Source: an uncultured Oscillospiraceae bacterium (GTDB taxonomy: Bacteria > Bacillota > Clostridia > Oscillospirales > Oscillospiraceae). From it: 35,299 bases of DNA. The notes under the pieces are model-generated. The model made no database searches. It was not told where the DNA came from and saw only the letters and a list, made by a program, of their open reading frames with translations. The DNA is taken from positions 1 to 35,299 of the forward strand of contig CANRFT010000022.1 in assembly GCA_947629955.1 (NCBI GenBank), in the 5' to 3' direction. The number at the start of each line of letters is the position of its first letter. Within the stretch, counting starts at the first letter, position 1. Shown in pieces: positions 1-8,016 of this stretch. A program made the translations under genes and the position numbers.

Positions 1-1764
1 CCCAACTACGACGGCAAGCTCATGGAGCCCACCCTGCTGCCCACCACCTTCCCCAACGTGCTGGTGGCGGCCAACCAAGGCATCGCCGTGGGCATGGCCT
101 CCAACCTGTGCGGCTTCAACCTGGGCGAGGTGTGCGACGCCGCCATCGCCTACATGAGGGACCCCAACGTGGACCTGATGGGCATTCTGAAAGCCCCGGA
201 CTTCTCCACCGGCGGACAGCTCCTGTACGACGGGGCGGCCCTGGCGGAGATCTATCGGACGGGCCGGGGCAGCTTCAAGCTCCGGGCCAAATGGCGGTAT
301 GTGAAAGAGGAAAACCTCATCGAGATCTACGAGATTCCCTACACCGCCACGGCGGAGGCCATTCTGGACAAGGTGGCCGAGCTGGTGAAGGCGGGCAAGG
401 CCAAAGAGATCTCCGACATGCGGGACGAGACCGACCTGAACGGCTTGAAACTGACCATCGACCTGAAACGGGGGGCCGACCCCGACAAGCTCATGGTCCG
501 GCTGTTCCAGGCCACCCCCCTGCAGGACGCTTTCTCCTGCAACTTCAACATCCTCATCGCCGGCATGCCCCGGGTCATGGGGGTGGCGGAGATCCTGGAC
601 GAGTGGACCGCCTGGCGGATGGACGGCGTGCGCCGCCGGACATACTTCGTCTGCAAGAAGAAGGAGGAAAAGCTCCACCTTCTGAAGGGCCTCCGGCGCA
701 TCCTGCTGGATATCGACAAGGCCATCAAAATCATCCGGGAGACCGAGTCTGACGAGGAGGTGGTGCCCAACCTGATCATCGGCTTCGGCATCGACCAGGT
801 CCAGGCCGAGTTTGTGGCCGACATCCGCCTCAGGAACATCAACAAAGAATATATCCTCAAACGCACCGAGGAGGTCTCCGCCCTGGAGGACGAAATCGCC
901 GACCTGCGGGATATCATCAACTCCCCCAAGCGCATCAAGGCCATCATCACCGCCGAGCTGGAGAACGTGAAGAAGAAGTACGCCGTCCCCCGCCGCACCG
1001 AGATCGTCTACGAGTACCAGCAGGCGGTGGAGGAGGAGAAGGCCGCCACGGAGGAGACCCCCGCCTACCCGGTGAACGTGTTTATCTCCAGAGAGGGTTA
1101 TTTGAAAAAGATCACCCCCCTGTCCCTACGGATGTCCGGCGACCAGAAGTACAAGGAGGGGGACGGTCCCTTCCTCCGGTGGGAGGGGAACAGCGGCGAC
1201 GAGCTGCTGGTGTTCACCGACAAACAGCAGTGCTACAAGACCCGCCTCAGCGAGTTCGAGGACGCCAAGGCCAGCGTCCTGGGGGACTACCTCCCCACCA
1301 AGCTGGGCATGGACCCGGAGGAGAAATTCGTGTGGGCCTGCGCCCCCGGCGACTACTCCGCCCACCTGCTGTTCTTCTTTGAAAACGGCAAAGCGGCAAG
1401 GGTGGAGCTGTCCGCCTATCAGACCCAGACCAGGCGGCGGAAACTCACCGGGGCCTATTCGGACAAGTCCCCTCTGGTGTCCGCGGCCCTGCTCACCGAG
1501 GATAAGGAGATGGCGGTCATCTCCACCGAGGGCCGCTGCGTGGTGTTCCACACCGCCTCCCTCAACCCCAAGACCACCCGCAGCACTCAGGGGGTCAACG
1601 TGATGACCCTGAAACCCAAGTACCGGGTGGAGCGGGCCCTGCCCTTGGAGGACACCGCCATCGTCAACACCGCCCGGTATCGGGCCCGGTCCCTGCCCAT
1701 CGCCGGGGCCCTGCTGGAGGAGCAGGACCGGGGCGAGGAACAGCTCACGCTGGAGAACGCATAA
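1..1764 (+). CDS. Type IIA DNA topoisomerase subunit A (GyrA/ParC family), 5'-truncated by window edge
   Basis: The reading frame is open from base 1 and ends at TAA 1762-1764, giving 587 residues. The N-terminal winged-helix part and the catalytic tyrosine lie upstream of the window. It begins with the conserved PNYDG...EPTLLPTTFPN block just after the active-site region. Next come the GIAVGMASN loop, STGGQLLYD, YRTGRGSFKLRAK, the IEIYEIPY strand and the ISDMRDETD motif, all standard in GyrA/ParC. A charged coiled-coil region (about residues 215-330) precedes a C-terminal beta-pinwheel-like part from about residue 360. No canonical GyrA box (QRRGGKG) is visible; the nearest is QTRRRKLTGAYS. 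This makes a ParC-like decatenase or a second A subunit as likely as gyrase. The enzyme passes one DNA duplex through another as an A2B2 complex with a GyrB/ParE partner, probably encoded just upstream. Family call is firm; GyrA versus ParC is open. Confidence 0.9.
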   Translation, partial: PNYDGKLMEPTLLPTTFPNVLVAANQGIAVGMASNLCGFNLGEVCDAAIAYMRDPNVDLMGILKAPDFSTGGQLLYDGAALAEIYRTGRGSFKLRAKWRYVKEENLIEIYEIPYTATAEAILDKVAELVKAGKAKEISDMRDETDLNGLKLTIDLKRGADPDKLMVRLFQATPLQDAFSCNFNILIAGMPRVMGVAEILDEWTAWRMDGVRRRTYFVCKKKEEKLHLLKGLRRILLDIDKAIKIIRETESDEEVVPNLIIGFGIDQVQAEFVADIRLRNINKEYILKRTEEVSALEDEIADLRDIINSPKRIKAIITAELENVKKKYAVPRRTEIVYEYQQAVEEEKAATEETPAYPVNVFISREGYLKKITPLSLRMSGDQKYKEGDGPFLRWEGNSGDELLVFTDKQQCYKTRLSEFEDAKASVLGDYLPTKLGMDPEEKFVWACAPGDYSAHLLFFFENGKAARVELSAYQTQTRRRKLTGAYSDKSPLVSAALLTEDKEMAVISTEGRCVVFHTASLNPKTTRSTQGVNVMTLKPKYRVERALPLEDTAIVNTARYRARSLPIAGALLEEQDRGEEQLTLENA

Positions 1765-1794
1765 CATTACAATATAAGGAAGGAGCGCACACAT

Positions 1795-2385
1795 ATGGCA
1801 GACTTTGCGAAATTGAAGGGCAATCTGGAGAAAAACGGCTTTGAGGTCTCCTGCTTTGGCACGGCGGCGGAGGCCACCGACTACCTGCTGGAGAAGCTGG
1901 CAGGCAAAACGGTGGGCTACGGCGGCTCCATGACCCTGTCCGACATGGGGCTGCTGGAGAAGCTGGGGGAGCGCTCCACCGTGGTGAGCCACTGGCAGGG
2001 GGACCCCATCGAGAAGGCCGCCTTCACCCAGGCGTATCTGTGCTCCGTGAACGGCATCGCCGAGACGGGGGAGATCGTCAACATCGACGGCACTGGCAAC
2101 CGGGTGTGCTCCACCATCTTCGGCCACGACGAGCTGTACCTGGTGGTGGGCCGGAACAAGATCGCCCCCGACTACGACGGCGCCCTGTGGCGGGCCCGGA
2201 ACATCGCCTCCCCCAAGAACGCCCAGCGGCTCCACCGCAAGACCCCCTGCGCCGCCAAGGGCGACAGATGCTACGACTGCGACAGCCCCGAGCGCATCTG
2301 CAAGGCCCTCACCGTGCTGTGGAAGAAGCCCAACGGCATCAAACGGGCCGAAGTGGTGCTCATCGATCAGGAACTGGGCTACTGA
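1795..2385 (+). CDS. LUD-domain protein (LutC/YkgG-like, lactate utilisation family)
   Basis: This 196-residue protein starts at ATG 1795 with an AAGGAAGGAG ribosome site 9-18 bases upstream. It matches the LUD fold: GYGGSMTLSDMGLLEKL near residues 41-57, VNIDGTGNRVCSTIFG near 97-112, and the LVVGRNKI and RARNIASPKNAQRLH segments. In LutABC systems this fold works with iron-sulfur proteins to oxidise lactate. No lutA or lutB partner is present here, so this is a stand-alone copy of unknown substrate. A C-x6-C-x2-C-x6-C cluster (about residues 146-165, CAAKGDRCYDC then SPERIC) could bind metal. It lies 30 bases after the topoisomerase gene and 30 bases before the yitT-like gene, suggesting co-transcription. 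Confidence 0.8.
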   Translation: MADFAKLKGNLEKNGFEVSCFGTAAEATDYLLEKLAGKTVGYGGSMTLSDMGLLEKLGERSTVVSHWQGDPIEKAAFTQAYLCSVNGIAETGEIVNIDGTGNRVCSTIFGHDELYLVVGRNKIAPDYDGALWRARNIASPKNAQRLHRKTPCAAKGDRCYDCDSPERICKALTVLWKKPNGIKRAEVVLIDQELGY

Positions 2386-2415
2386 GTCCTGTTATTCAAT
2401 GCCAATGGAGGCAGT

Positions 2416-3288
2416 ATGAATCACTCTGTCTGGAAACAGTATATCCTTCCCGCGCTGATCATCGCGGTGGCTTCCGCTGTCTACGCGCTGGGCTTTGTGT
2501 GGTGCTATGACCCCAACGGCATCGCTTTCGGCGGCGTCACCGGCGTGGCCCAGATTGTCAACTTTCTGTTCCCCGCGGTCCCGGTGGGCATCACTGTCAT
2601 CGTGTTGAACGTCCCCCTGTTCCTGCTGGGGTGGAAATTCATCGGCGGGCGGCTGCTGGTGTCTTCCCTGTACGCCATGTTCCTGTCCTCCGTGCTCATT
2701 GATGTGTTCACGCCTCTGTATGACTGGCAGCCCATGGACCCTATCCTGGCCTGCATCTTCGGCGGCCTGATGATGGGGCTGTCCCTGGGACTGGTGTTCC
2801 AGCAGGGGGCCACCACCGGCGGCACCGACATCATCGCCCGGCTGCTCAAGCTGAAGCTGGCCTGGCTGCCCATGGGCCGCCTGCTGATGGGCATCGACCT
2901 GGCCGTGATCCTGGCGGTAGCCTTCACCTTCCGCACCCTGGAGGCGGCCCTCTACGGCCTGGTGGCCCTGTATATCTCCACCATTGTCATGGACGGCGTG
3001 CTCTACGGCATCGACACGGCCAAGGTGGCCTATATCATCAGCGACCGGAACGAGGCCATCGCCCATGCCATCGTCAGCGGCCTGGACCGGGGCGTCACTG
3101 TTCTCCCCGGCAAGGGCGGCTACACCGGCAACGACAAAAACGTGCTTCTGTGCGCCTTCAAGCAGCGGGAGATCGCCGCCATCAAGGCCGTCGTGAAGGA
3201 GATCGATCCGGATGCCTTCCTCATCGTGTGCGACGCCCACGAGGTGCTGGGCGAGGGCTTCCGGGACTACAATAAAGACGAACTGTAA
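2416..3288 (+). CDS. YitT family membrane protein (DUF161 + DUF2179)
   Basis: This 290-residue protein begins at ATG 2416 after a GGAGGC site. Roughly residues 10-200 hold about five hydrophobic membrane segments with the family signatures GxVTGVAQIVNFL and QQGATTGGTDIIARLLKLK. The C-terminal 85 residues form a soluble DUF2179 domain (AYIISDRNEAIAHAIVSGLDRGVT through the FLIVCDAHEVLGEGF end). YitT proteins are widespread in Firmicutes and their transported substrate is not established, so no function beyond integral membrane protein is claimed. The gene sits in the same-strand cluster between the LUD protein and the lipoprotein with short gaps. Confidence 0.9.
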   Translation: MNHSVWKQYILPALIIAVASAVYALGFVWCYDPNGIAFGGVTGVAQIVNFLFPAVPVGITVIVLNVPLFLLGWKFIGGRLLVSSLYAMFLSSVLIDVFTPLYDWQPMDPILACIFGGLMMGLSLGLVFQQGATTGGTDIIARLLKLKLAWLPMGRLLMGIDLAVILAVAFTFRTLEAALYGLVALYISTIVMDGVLYGIDTAKVAYIISDRNEAIAHAIVSGLDRGVTVLPGKGGYTGNDKNVLLCAFKQREIAAIKAVVKEIDPDAFLIVCDAHEVLGEGFRDYNKDEL

Positions 3289-3327
3289 GTCCACCTGATT
3301 CAGTTCACGGGAGAGGAGGCGTGAGCC

Positions 3328-4542
3328 GTGAAGAAAATCATCCCCGCGCTGGCCCTGCTGCTGGCGCTGGCGCTGCCCTTGTCCGGCTGCGCCGCCATGC
3401 TGGAGCGGGCCTGGTCCGGCTCCGAGACCCATGTGGACTACCCCGTGGTGGAGGACGACTCCACCCTCCGGGTGGGGAACTATCAGGGGCTTGTCAATGC
3501 CCTGCTTTACTATGTGAACGAGCACAGCGCCGCGGGCTCTGTCCAGATGTACAACTACGCCGGGGAGGCGGAGGAGGATCTGGAGCGGGCCCGGGCCCAG
3601 GTGGTGGAGCAGGACCCCCTGGCGGCCTACACCGTGCGGAGCCTGACCTATGACGTGACACGCATCCTCACCTATTACGAGGTGGACGTGCGCATCACCT
3701 ATGCCCACACCGCCCAGGAGATCGACGCCATCCGCACCGTCTCCGGCATGGCCGGCCTGACCGCCGAACTGGAGCGGATGGCGGACGAGCGGGAGGGCCA
3801 GTCGGTGCTGCTGCTGTCCGGCTTTTCCGGGGACGGCGCCCTGCTGGACGAGCTGTTCCGGCTGGCCTGGTATGGCGACCCCGCTCGGGGCGAGCCGGAT
3901 CCCCCCCGGTTCCAGGCCGGATTCTATCCCGCGGAGGGGGCCCGCCGGGTGGTGGAGCTCGACCTGAATTGGGGAAGGCTCCCGGCGGGAAGCGGGAACT
4001 ACGCCGCCCGCCTGGATGCCGCCGCCTCCGCCCTGTTGGAGGCCTTCCCGCCCACCGGGGAGAGCTATACTCTGGAGGAGCTGGCCGCCCTGCTGCGGGA
4101 CAACGCCCTCTATGAGGAGAACGGATCGGATCTGGCCTTGGCCGCGCTCACCGGGGAGCCGGTCTCCCAAAAGGGGCTGGTTTTGGCCATGGAGTATTTG
4201 TGCCGCCGGTGCGGGGCGGAGGTACTCCCTGTGGTGGGGCAGAATGGCGCGCTGTGGCTCATCGCGGCCGCCCCGGAGGGGTACCGGCATCTGCCGGCCC
4301 AGGGGCTGATCGCGACGGACGGATCCGATGACCCCGAGGCGGAGCCCGACCCGCTGCTCTACACTGACGGGGGCATGAAGGCGCTGGGATATCAGTGGCG
4401 CGCGGAGCTGTACCCCGCCTGCCCGGAGCCAGAGCCCGTGCCCACAGAGCCCCCCGGCGGCGATCCGGCCCCGGAGCAGACGGAAGCAGCCGGTCTGTCG
4501 GCGGGCGCAAAAAATCCGATTGACAAACCGGAGACCGCGTGA
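3328..4542 (+). CDS. Putative lipoprotein with a degenerate transglutaminase-like C-terminal region
   Basis: The start is GTG 3328, chosen because GAGAGGAGG (3311-3319) lies 8 bases upstream. The 404-residue product has a lipoprotein signal: MKK, a leucine/alanine core, and lipobox LSGC with lipid-modified Cys21, so it should be anchored on the outer face of the membrane. The middle (about 45-240) is acidic and matches nothing I recognise. Around residues 255-330 the pattern ALTGEPVSQKGLVLAM...LCRRCGAEVLPVVG resembles the helix-strand core of transglutaminase-like domains. The position expected for the catalytic Cys appears to be Leu284 and no catalytic His is evident, so any such domain is probably inactive. 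The tail after about residue 365 is Pro/Glu-rich. The last codons overlap the trp promoter. Function unknown. Confidence 0.75.
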   Translation: MKKIIPALALLLALALPLSGCAAMLERAWSGSETHVDYPVVEDDSTLRVGNYQGLVNALLYYVNEHSAAGSVQMYNYAGEAEEDLERARAQVVEQDPLAAYTVRSLTYDVTRILTYYEVDVRITYAHTAQEIDAIRTVSGMAGLTAELERMADEREGQSVLLLSGFSGDGALLDELFRLAWYGDPARGEPDPPRFQAGFYPAEGARRVVELDLNWGRLPAGSGNYAARLDAAASALLEAFPPTGESYTLEELAALLRDNALYEENGSDLALAALTGEPVSQKGLVLAMEYLCRRCGAEVLPVVGQNGALWLIAAAPEGYRHLPAQGLIATDGSDDPEAEPDPLLYTDGGMKALGYQWRAELYPACPEPEPVPTEPPGGDPAPEQTEAAGLSAGAKNPIDKPETA

Positions 4543-4548
4543 TATAAT
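4520..4548 (+). promoter_or_regulatory. Consensus sigma-A promoter of the trp operon
   Basis: TTGACA at 4520-4525 and TATAAT at 4543-4548 are both perfect consensus hexamers with an ideal 17-base spacer. Transcription should begin near 4555, just ahead of the T-box leader. The -35 box and spacer lie inside the 3' end of the lipoprotein gene, and the -10 starts directly after its TGA stop (4540-4542). Confidence 0.92.
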
Positions 4549-4555
4549 CCAGACA

Positions 4556-4850
4556 ATTTAATAAACTAAACCGTTGACGCGGAGATAACGGCGGCTATGC
4601 CTTTACAGAGAGCCCCCATTGCTGAGAGAGGGGTGAGAAACAGGCCGTCAAATGGACCGCCGAGGGCGCAGTCAAAGGCCGGGGAGCTTCCTCTGCCGAG
4701 TATTCTGCGACGTGTGGGCATACGTCAGTTGCCGGGGATATGCAGGTATCCCGCTCAAGCGCACGGCCTCACCGCCGTGAATCAGGGTGGCACCGCGGAT
4801 GTACATTCGCCCCTGGCAGAAGGAACTTCTTCTGTCAGGGGTTTTCTGTT
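4556..4850 (+). promoter_or_regulatory. T-box leader riboswitch, tryptophan-specific (UGG specifier)
   Basis: The T-box sequence AGGGTGGCACCGCGG is at 4784-4798, directly upstream of a terminator hairpin and trpE. The CAGAGAGC-type Stem I element lies near 4600. Stem I can be drawn as GCGG-loop-CGGC pairing with GCCG-loop-CGC, which places the specifier-loop sequence AAATGGAC on the 3' side with codon TGG at 4653-4655. The antiterminator bulge reads UGGC (4788-4791), complementary to a GCCA tRNA 3' end, and bacterial tRNA-Trp has G as discriminator base. Uncharged tRNA-Trp should stabilise the antiterminator and turn the operon on. The start coordinate is the inferred transcript start. Confidence 0.93.
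4810..4850 (+). terminator. Leader terminator of the T-box
   Basis: A 13-base arm (4810-4822) pairs with 4829-4841, with a single G-U wobble and a 6-base loop, followed by TTTTCTGTT. It lies just downstream of the T-box sequence, so it is the conditional terminator that competes with the antiterminator. Confidence 0.9.
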
Positions 4851-4879
4851 CCCCGGCGGAGGAAAAGGAGGTCATGTCC

Positions 4880-6346
4880 ATGAACGTCAAACCCAGTCTG
4901 GATGAGGTCAGGGCCATCGCCGCCCGGGGACGATACAAGGTCCTGCCGGTGAGCTGCGAGCTGCTTGCCGACGTGTGCACCCCCATCCAGGCGCTGAAGA
5001 TTCTGAAAAACGTGTCCACCCACACCTACCTGCTGGAGTCCGTGGAGGACCGGGAGAAGTGGGGGCGGTACACATTCCTGGGGTATGACCCTAAAATGGA
5101 AATCACCTGCACCGACGGGGTCATGAAGGCGGGCAGCGTCACCTTCCGCACGGAGGACCCGTCGGCCGCCCTGCGGCAGATTTTAGCGGACTACCGCAGC
5201 CCCCGGTTCGACTATCTGCCCTCCTTCACCGGCGGGCTGGTGGGGTATTTCTCCTATGACTACCTGGGCTACAGCGAGCCCGCCGTCCGCACCGGTGCCG
5301 AGAATACCGAGGCTTTCAAGGACGTGGATCTGATGCTGTTCGACAAGGTCATCGCCTTTGACAATTTCCGGCAGAAGATCGTCCTCATGGTCAACATGCC
5401 CCTGGACGACCCGGAGACCGGCTACAATAAGGCGGTGCTGGAGCTGAGGCAGCTCCGGGATCTGCTCCTCTCCGGGGCACGGAAGGAGGAGCCGGCGGGC
5501 CGTCTCACCGGCGAGGTGACGCCGCTCTTTGACCGGGACACCTACTGCGCCATGGTGGAGCGGGCCAAACATCACATCCGGGAGGGAGACATCTTCCAGA
5601 TCGTTCTGTCCAACCGACTGTCCGCCCCCTTTGAGGGCAGCCTGCTGAACACCTACCGTATTTTGCGGACGCTGAACCCCTCCCCGTATATGTTCTACTT
5701 CTCCGGCACCGACGTGGAGGTGGCGGGAGCCTCCCCGGAGACCCTGGTGAAGCTGGAGGATGGGGTACTCCACACCTTCCCCCTGGCGGGCACCCGGCCC
5801 AGGGGAAAGACCGAAGAGGAGGACCGGACCCTGGAGGCGGAGCTGCTGGCGGACGAGAAGGAGCTAGCAGAGCACAACATGCTGGTGGACCTGGGCCGGA
5901 ACGACCTGGGGAAGATCAGCCGGTTCGGCACCGTCCAGGTGGAGAAGCTCCACAGCATCGAGCGGTACTCCCACGTGATGCATATCGGCTCCACCGTCCG
6001 GGGGGAGATCCGCCCGGAGTTCGACGCCCTGGACGCCGTAGAGGCTGTCCTGCCGGCGGGCACCCTGTCCGGCGCGCCGAAAATCAGGGCCTGCCAGCTC
6101 ATCGGCGAGCTGGAGAACAACAAGCGGGGCATCTACGGCGGGGCCATCGGCTACATCGACTTCACCGGCAACATGGACACCTGCATCGCCATCCGTATCG
6201 CCTACAAGAAGAACGGCCGGGTGTTCGTCCGGAGCGGGGCCGGCATCGTGGCCGACTCGGAACCCGCAAAGGAGTACCAGGAGTGCATCAACAAGGCCCA
6301 GGCCGTGGTCAACGCACTGAAGCTGGCACAGGAGGCGGAGCTATGA
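4880..6346 (+). CDS. trpE: Anthranilate synthase component I
   Basis: TrpE converts chorismate plus ammonia (supplied by TrpG) to anthranilate, the first committed step to tryptophan. ATG 4880 is preferred over in-frame ATG 4874 because AAAGGAGG (4864-4871) lies 8 bases before 4880 but only 2 before 4874. The 488-residue length is normal. The N-terminal regulatory region contains LLESVE and the GRYTFLGYDP motif linked to tryptophan feedback binding. The chorismate-binding half carries IFQIVLSNR, NPSPYMFYF, GASPETLVK, PLAGTRPRGK, DLGRNDLGK, the LPAGTLSGAPK signature and a terminal RSGAGIVADS block. Its stop overlaps the trpG start by four bases (ATGA), which suggests translational coupling to its partner subunit. 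Confidence 0.97.
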   Translation: MNVKPSLDEVRAIAARGRYKVLPVSCELLADVCTPIQALKILKNVSTHTYLLESVEDREKWGRYTFLGYDPKMEITCTDGVMKAGSVTFRTEDPSAALRQILADYRSPRFDYLPSFTGGLVGYFSYDYLGYSEPAVRTGAENTEAFKDVDLMLFDKVIAFDNFRQKIVLMVNMPLDDPETGYNKAVLELRQLRDLLLSGARKEEPAGRLTGEVTPLFDRDTYCAMVERAKHHIREGDIFQIVLSNRLSAPFEGSLLNTYRILRTLNPSPYMFYFSGTDVEVAGASPETLVKLEDGVLHTFPLAGTRPRGKTEEEDRTLEAELLADEKELAEHNMLVDLGRNDLGKISRFGTVQVEKLHSIERYSHVMHIGSTVRGEIRPEFDALDAVEAVLPAGTLSGAPKIRACQLIGELENNKRGIYGGAIGYIDFTGNMDTCIAIRIAYKKNGRVFVRSGAGIVADSEPAKEYQECINKAQAVVNALKLAQEAEL

Positions 6347-6915
6347 TCCTGCTTATCGACAACTACGACAGCTTCTCCTACAACCTCTACCAGCTGGTGG
6401 GGGAGCTCCAGCCGGACATCAGGGTGATTCGCAACGACGAGATGACGGTGGAGGAGATCAGGGCCCTGGCCCCGGACCGGATCATCCTCTCCCCGGGACC
6501 GGGAAGGCCGGAGGACGCGGGAAACATCGTCCAAGTGGCGCGGGAGATCGGGCCGGACATCCCCATCCTGGGGGTGTGCCTGGGGCACCAGGCCATCTGC
6601 GCCGCCTTCGGGGCCACCGTCACCTACGCGAAAAGGCTTATGCACGGCAAGCAGTCTACGGTGCGGTTCGACCCGGCCTGCCCGCTGTTCAAGGGCTGCC
6701 CGGACGCCGCCCCCGTGGCCCGCTACCACTCCCTGGCTGCCGACCCGGACACCATCCCGGAGTGCCTGGCAGTCACCGCCCGGACCCTGGACGGGGAGGT
6801 CATGGCGGTGCAGCACAAAACGTATCCCATCTTCGGCGTCCAGTTCCACCCGGAGTCCATCATGACCCCGGACGGGAAAACCATGCTGAACAACTTTATT
6901 GCCCTCTCCGTGTAG
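6343..6915 (+). CDS. trpG: Anthranilate synthase component II (glutamine amidotransferase)
   Basis: This 190-residue class I glutamine amidotransferase releases ammonia from glutamine for TrpE. The catalytic triad is visible: Cys79 in GVCLGHQ, and His169 and Glu171 in QFHPES. DNYDSFSYNL at the N-terminus and SPGPGRP near residue 50 are family hallmarks. The protein is separate, not fused to TrpE or TrpD as in some enterobacteria. It could also serve PabB in folate synthesis, but no pab gene is nearby. The TAG stop (6913-6915) falls inside the first copy of the GTAGGGGCCG hairpin repeat. Confidence 0.96.
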   Translation: MILLIDNYDSFSYNLYQLVGELQPDIRVIRNDEMTVEEIRALAPDRIILSPGPGRPEDAGNIVQVAREIGPDIPILGVCLGHQAICAAFGATVTYAKRLMHGKQSTVRFDPACPLFKGCPDAAPVARYHSLAADPDTIPECLAVTARTLDGEVMAVQHKTYPIFGVQFHPESIMTPDGKTMLNNFIALSV

Positions 6916-6937
6916 GGGCCGCCGTCCTCGGCGGCCC
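6912..6937 (+). repeat. GTAGGGGCCG hairpin repeat, copy 1 (trpG-trpD gap)
   Basis: The unit starts GTAGGGGCCG and folds into a perfect 8-bp stem (6916-6923 with 6930-6937) around loop GTCCTC. It closely matches the two units at 8017-8042 and 8068-8092 but differs at two stem positions (CC/GG here), and pairing is kept. It overlaps the trpG stop codon. There is no T-run after it, so it is not an ordinary terminator. Confidence 0.8.
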
Positions 6938-6984
6938 GCCCCAGAACCTGAATTAAATTTGCGCAAAGCGCAGGAGGTATCGTT

Positions 6985-8010
6985 ATGATCAAAGAAGCCA
7001 TCGCGAAGATCGTTGACAAGCAGGATCTGACTTACGACGAGGCCTATACCGTCATGAACGAGATTATGAGCGGCGAGACCACCCAGACCCAGAACGCCGC
7101 CTTCCTGGCGGCCCTGTCTACCAAGAGCGCCAAGGCCGAGACCTCCGACGAGATCGCCGGCTGCGCCGCCGCCATGCGGGACCACGCCATGAAGATGACC
7201 ACCGACCTGCCCATCTTCGAGATTGTGGGCACCGGCGGCGACGGAGCCCACAGCTTCAATATCTCCACTACCTCCGCCCTGGTGGCCGCCGCCGGAGGCA
7301 TGAAGGTGGCCAAGCACGGCAACCGGGCCGCCTCCTCCCAGTGCGGCACCGCCGACTGCCTGGAGGCCCTGGGGGTCAACATCGACCAGAGCCCGGAGAA
7401 GTGCGCCGAGCTGCTGGACGAAGTCGGCATGTGCTTCTTCTTCGCCCAGAAGTACCACACCTCCATGAAGTACGTGGGGGCCATCCGCAAGGAGCTGGGC
7501 TTCCGCACGGTGTTCAACATCCTGGGCCCCCTGACCAACCCGGGCAGCCCCAAGATGCAGCTCTTAGGCGTGTACGACGAGTACCTGGTGGAGCCCCTGG
7601 CCCAGGTGCTCATCTCCCTGGGCGTGGAGCGGGGCATGGTGGTGTACGGCAAGGACAAGCTGGACGAAATTTCGATGTCCGCCCCCACCGCCGTCTGTGA
7701 GTTCAAGGACGGCTGGTTCAAGTCCTACACCGTCACCCCCGAGGACTTTGGCCTCACCCGCTGCCAGAAGTCCGACCTGGTGGGCGGCACCCCGGCGGAG
7801 AACGCCGCCATCACACGGGCCATCCTGGCCGGGGAGAAGGGCCCCAAGCGGGACGCGGTGCTGATGAACGCTGGCGCGGCCCTGTACATCGGCGGCAAGG
7901 CGGAGAGCTGGAAGGACGGCGTGGCCCTGGCCGCCCAAATCATCGACAGCGGCGCGGCGGCCCGGACGCTGGAGAAGCTGATCGAGGTCTCCAACCGGCC
8001 GGAAGCGTAA
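6985..8010 (+). CDS. trpD: Anthranilate phosphoribosyltransferase
   Basis: TrpD joins anthranilate to PRPP to give phosphoribosyl-anthranilate. The 341-residue protein starts at ATG 6985 with GGAGG 7 bases upstream (6973-6977). The phosphoribosyl-binding loop GTGGD is at residues 82-86 and the KHGNR motif at 110-114, followed by [29 protein letters not shown] and the [11 protein letters not shown] metal-binding segment are intact. Length is typical of the unfused enzyme. It is flanked on both sides by copies of the same intergenic hairpin repeat, so its message could be processed or stabilised separately from its neighbours. Confidence 0.97.
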   Translation: MIKEAIAKIVDKQDLTYDEAYTVMNEIMSGETTQTQNAAFLAALSTKSAKAETSDEIAGCAAAMRDHAMKMTTDLPIFEIVGTGGDGAHSFNISTTSALVAAAGGMKVAKHGNRAASSQCGTADCLEALGVNIDQSPEKCAELLDEVGMCFFFAQKYHTSMKYVGAIRKELGFRTVFNILGPLTNPGSPKMQLLGVYDEYLVEPLAQVLISLGVERGMVVYGKDKLDEISMSAPTAVCEFKDGWFKSYTVTPEDFGLTRCQKSDLVGGTPAENAAITRAILAGEKGPKRDAVLMNAGAALYIGGKAESWKDGVALAAQIIDSGAAARTLEKLIEVSNRPEA

Positions 8011-8016
8011 TGGCAC

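Noticed and set aside
2392-4290. A 632-codon minus-strand frame opposite the YitT and lipoprotein genes
   Set aside because: Composition is that of an antisense shadow, and both sense genes have clear ribosome sites and domains.
4787-4879. N-terminal extension of trpE back into the leader
   Set aside because: The extension would encode residues from the T-box and terminator; the ribosome site fits ATG 4880.
4597-4905. A 102-codon plus-strand frame in the trp leader
   Set aside because: It runs through the T-box structure and terminator and has no ribosome site. It is not a leader peptide: the regulation is tRNA-based.
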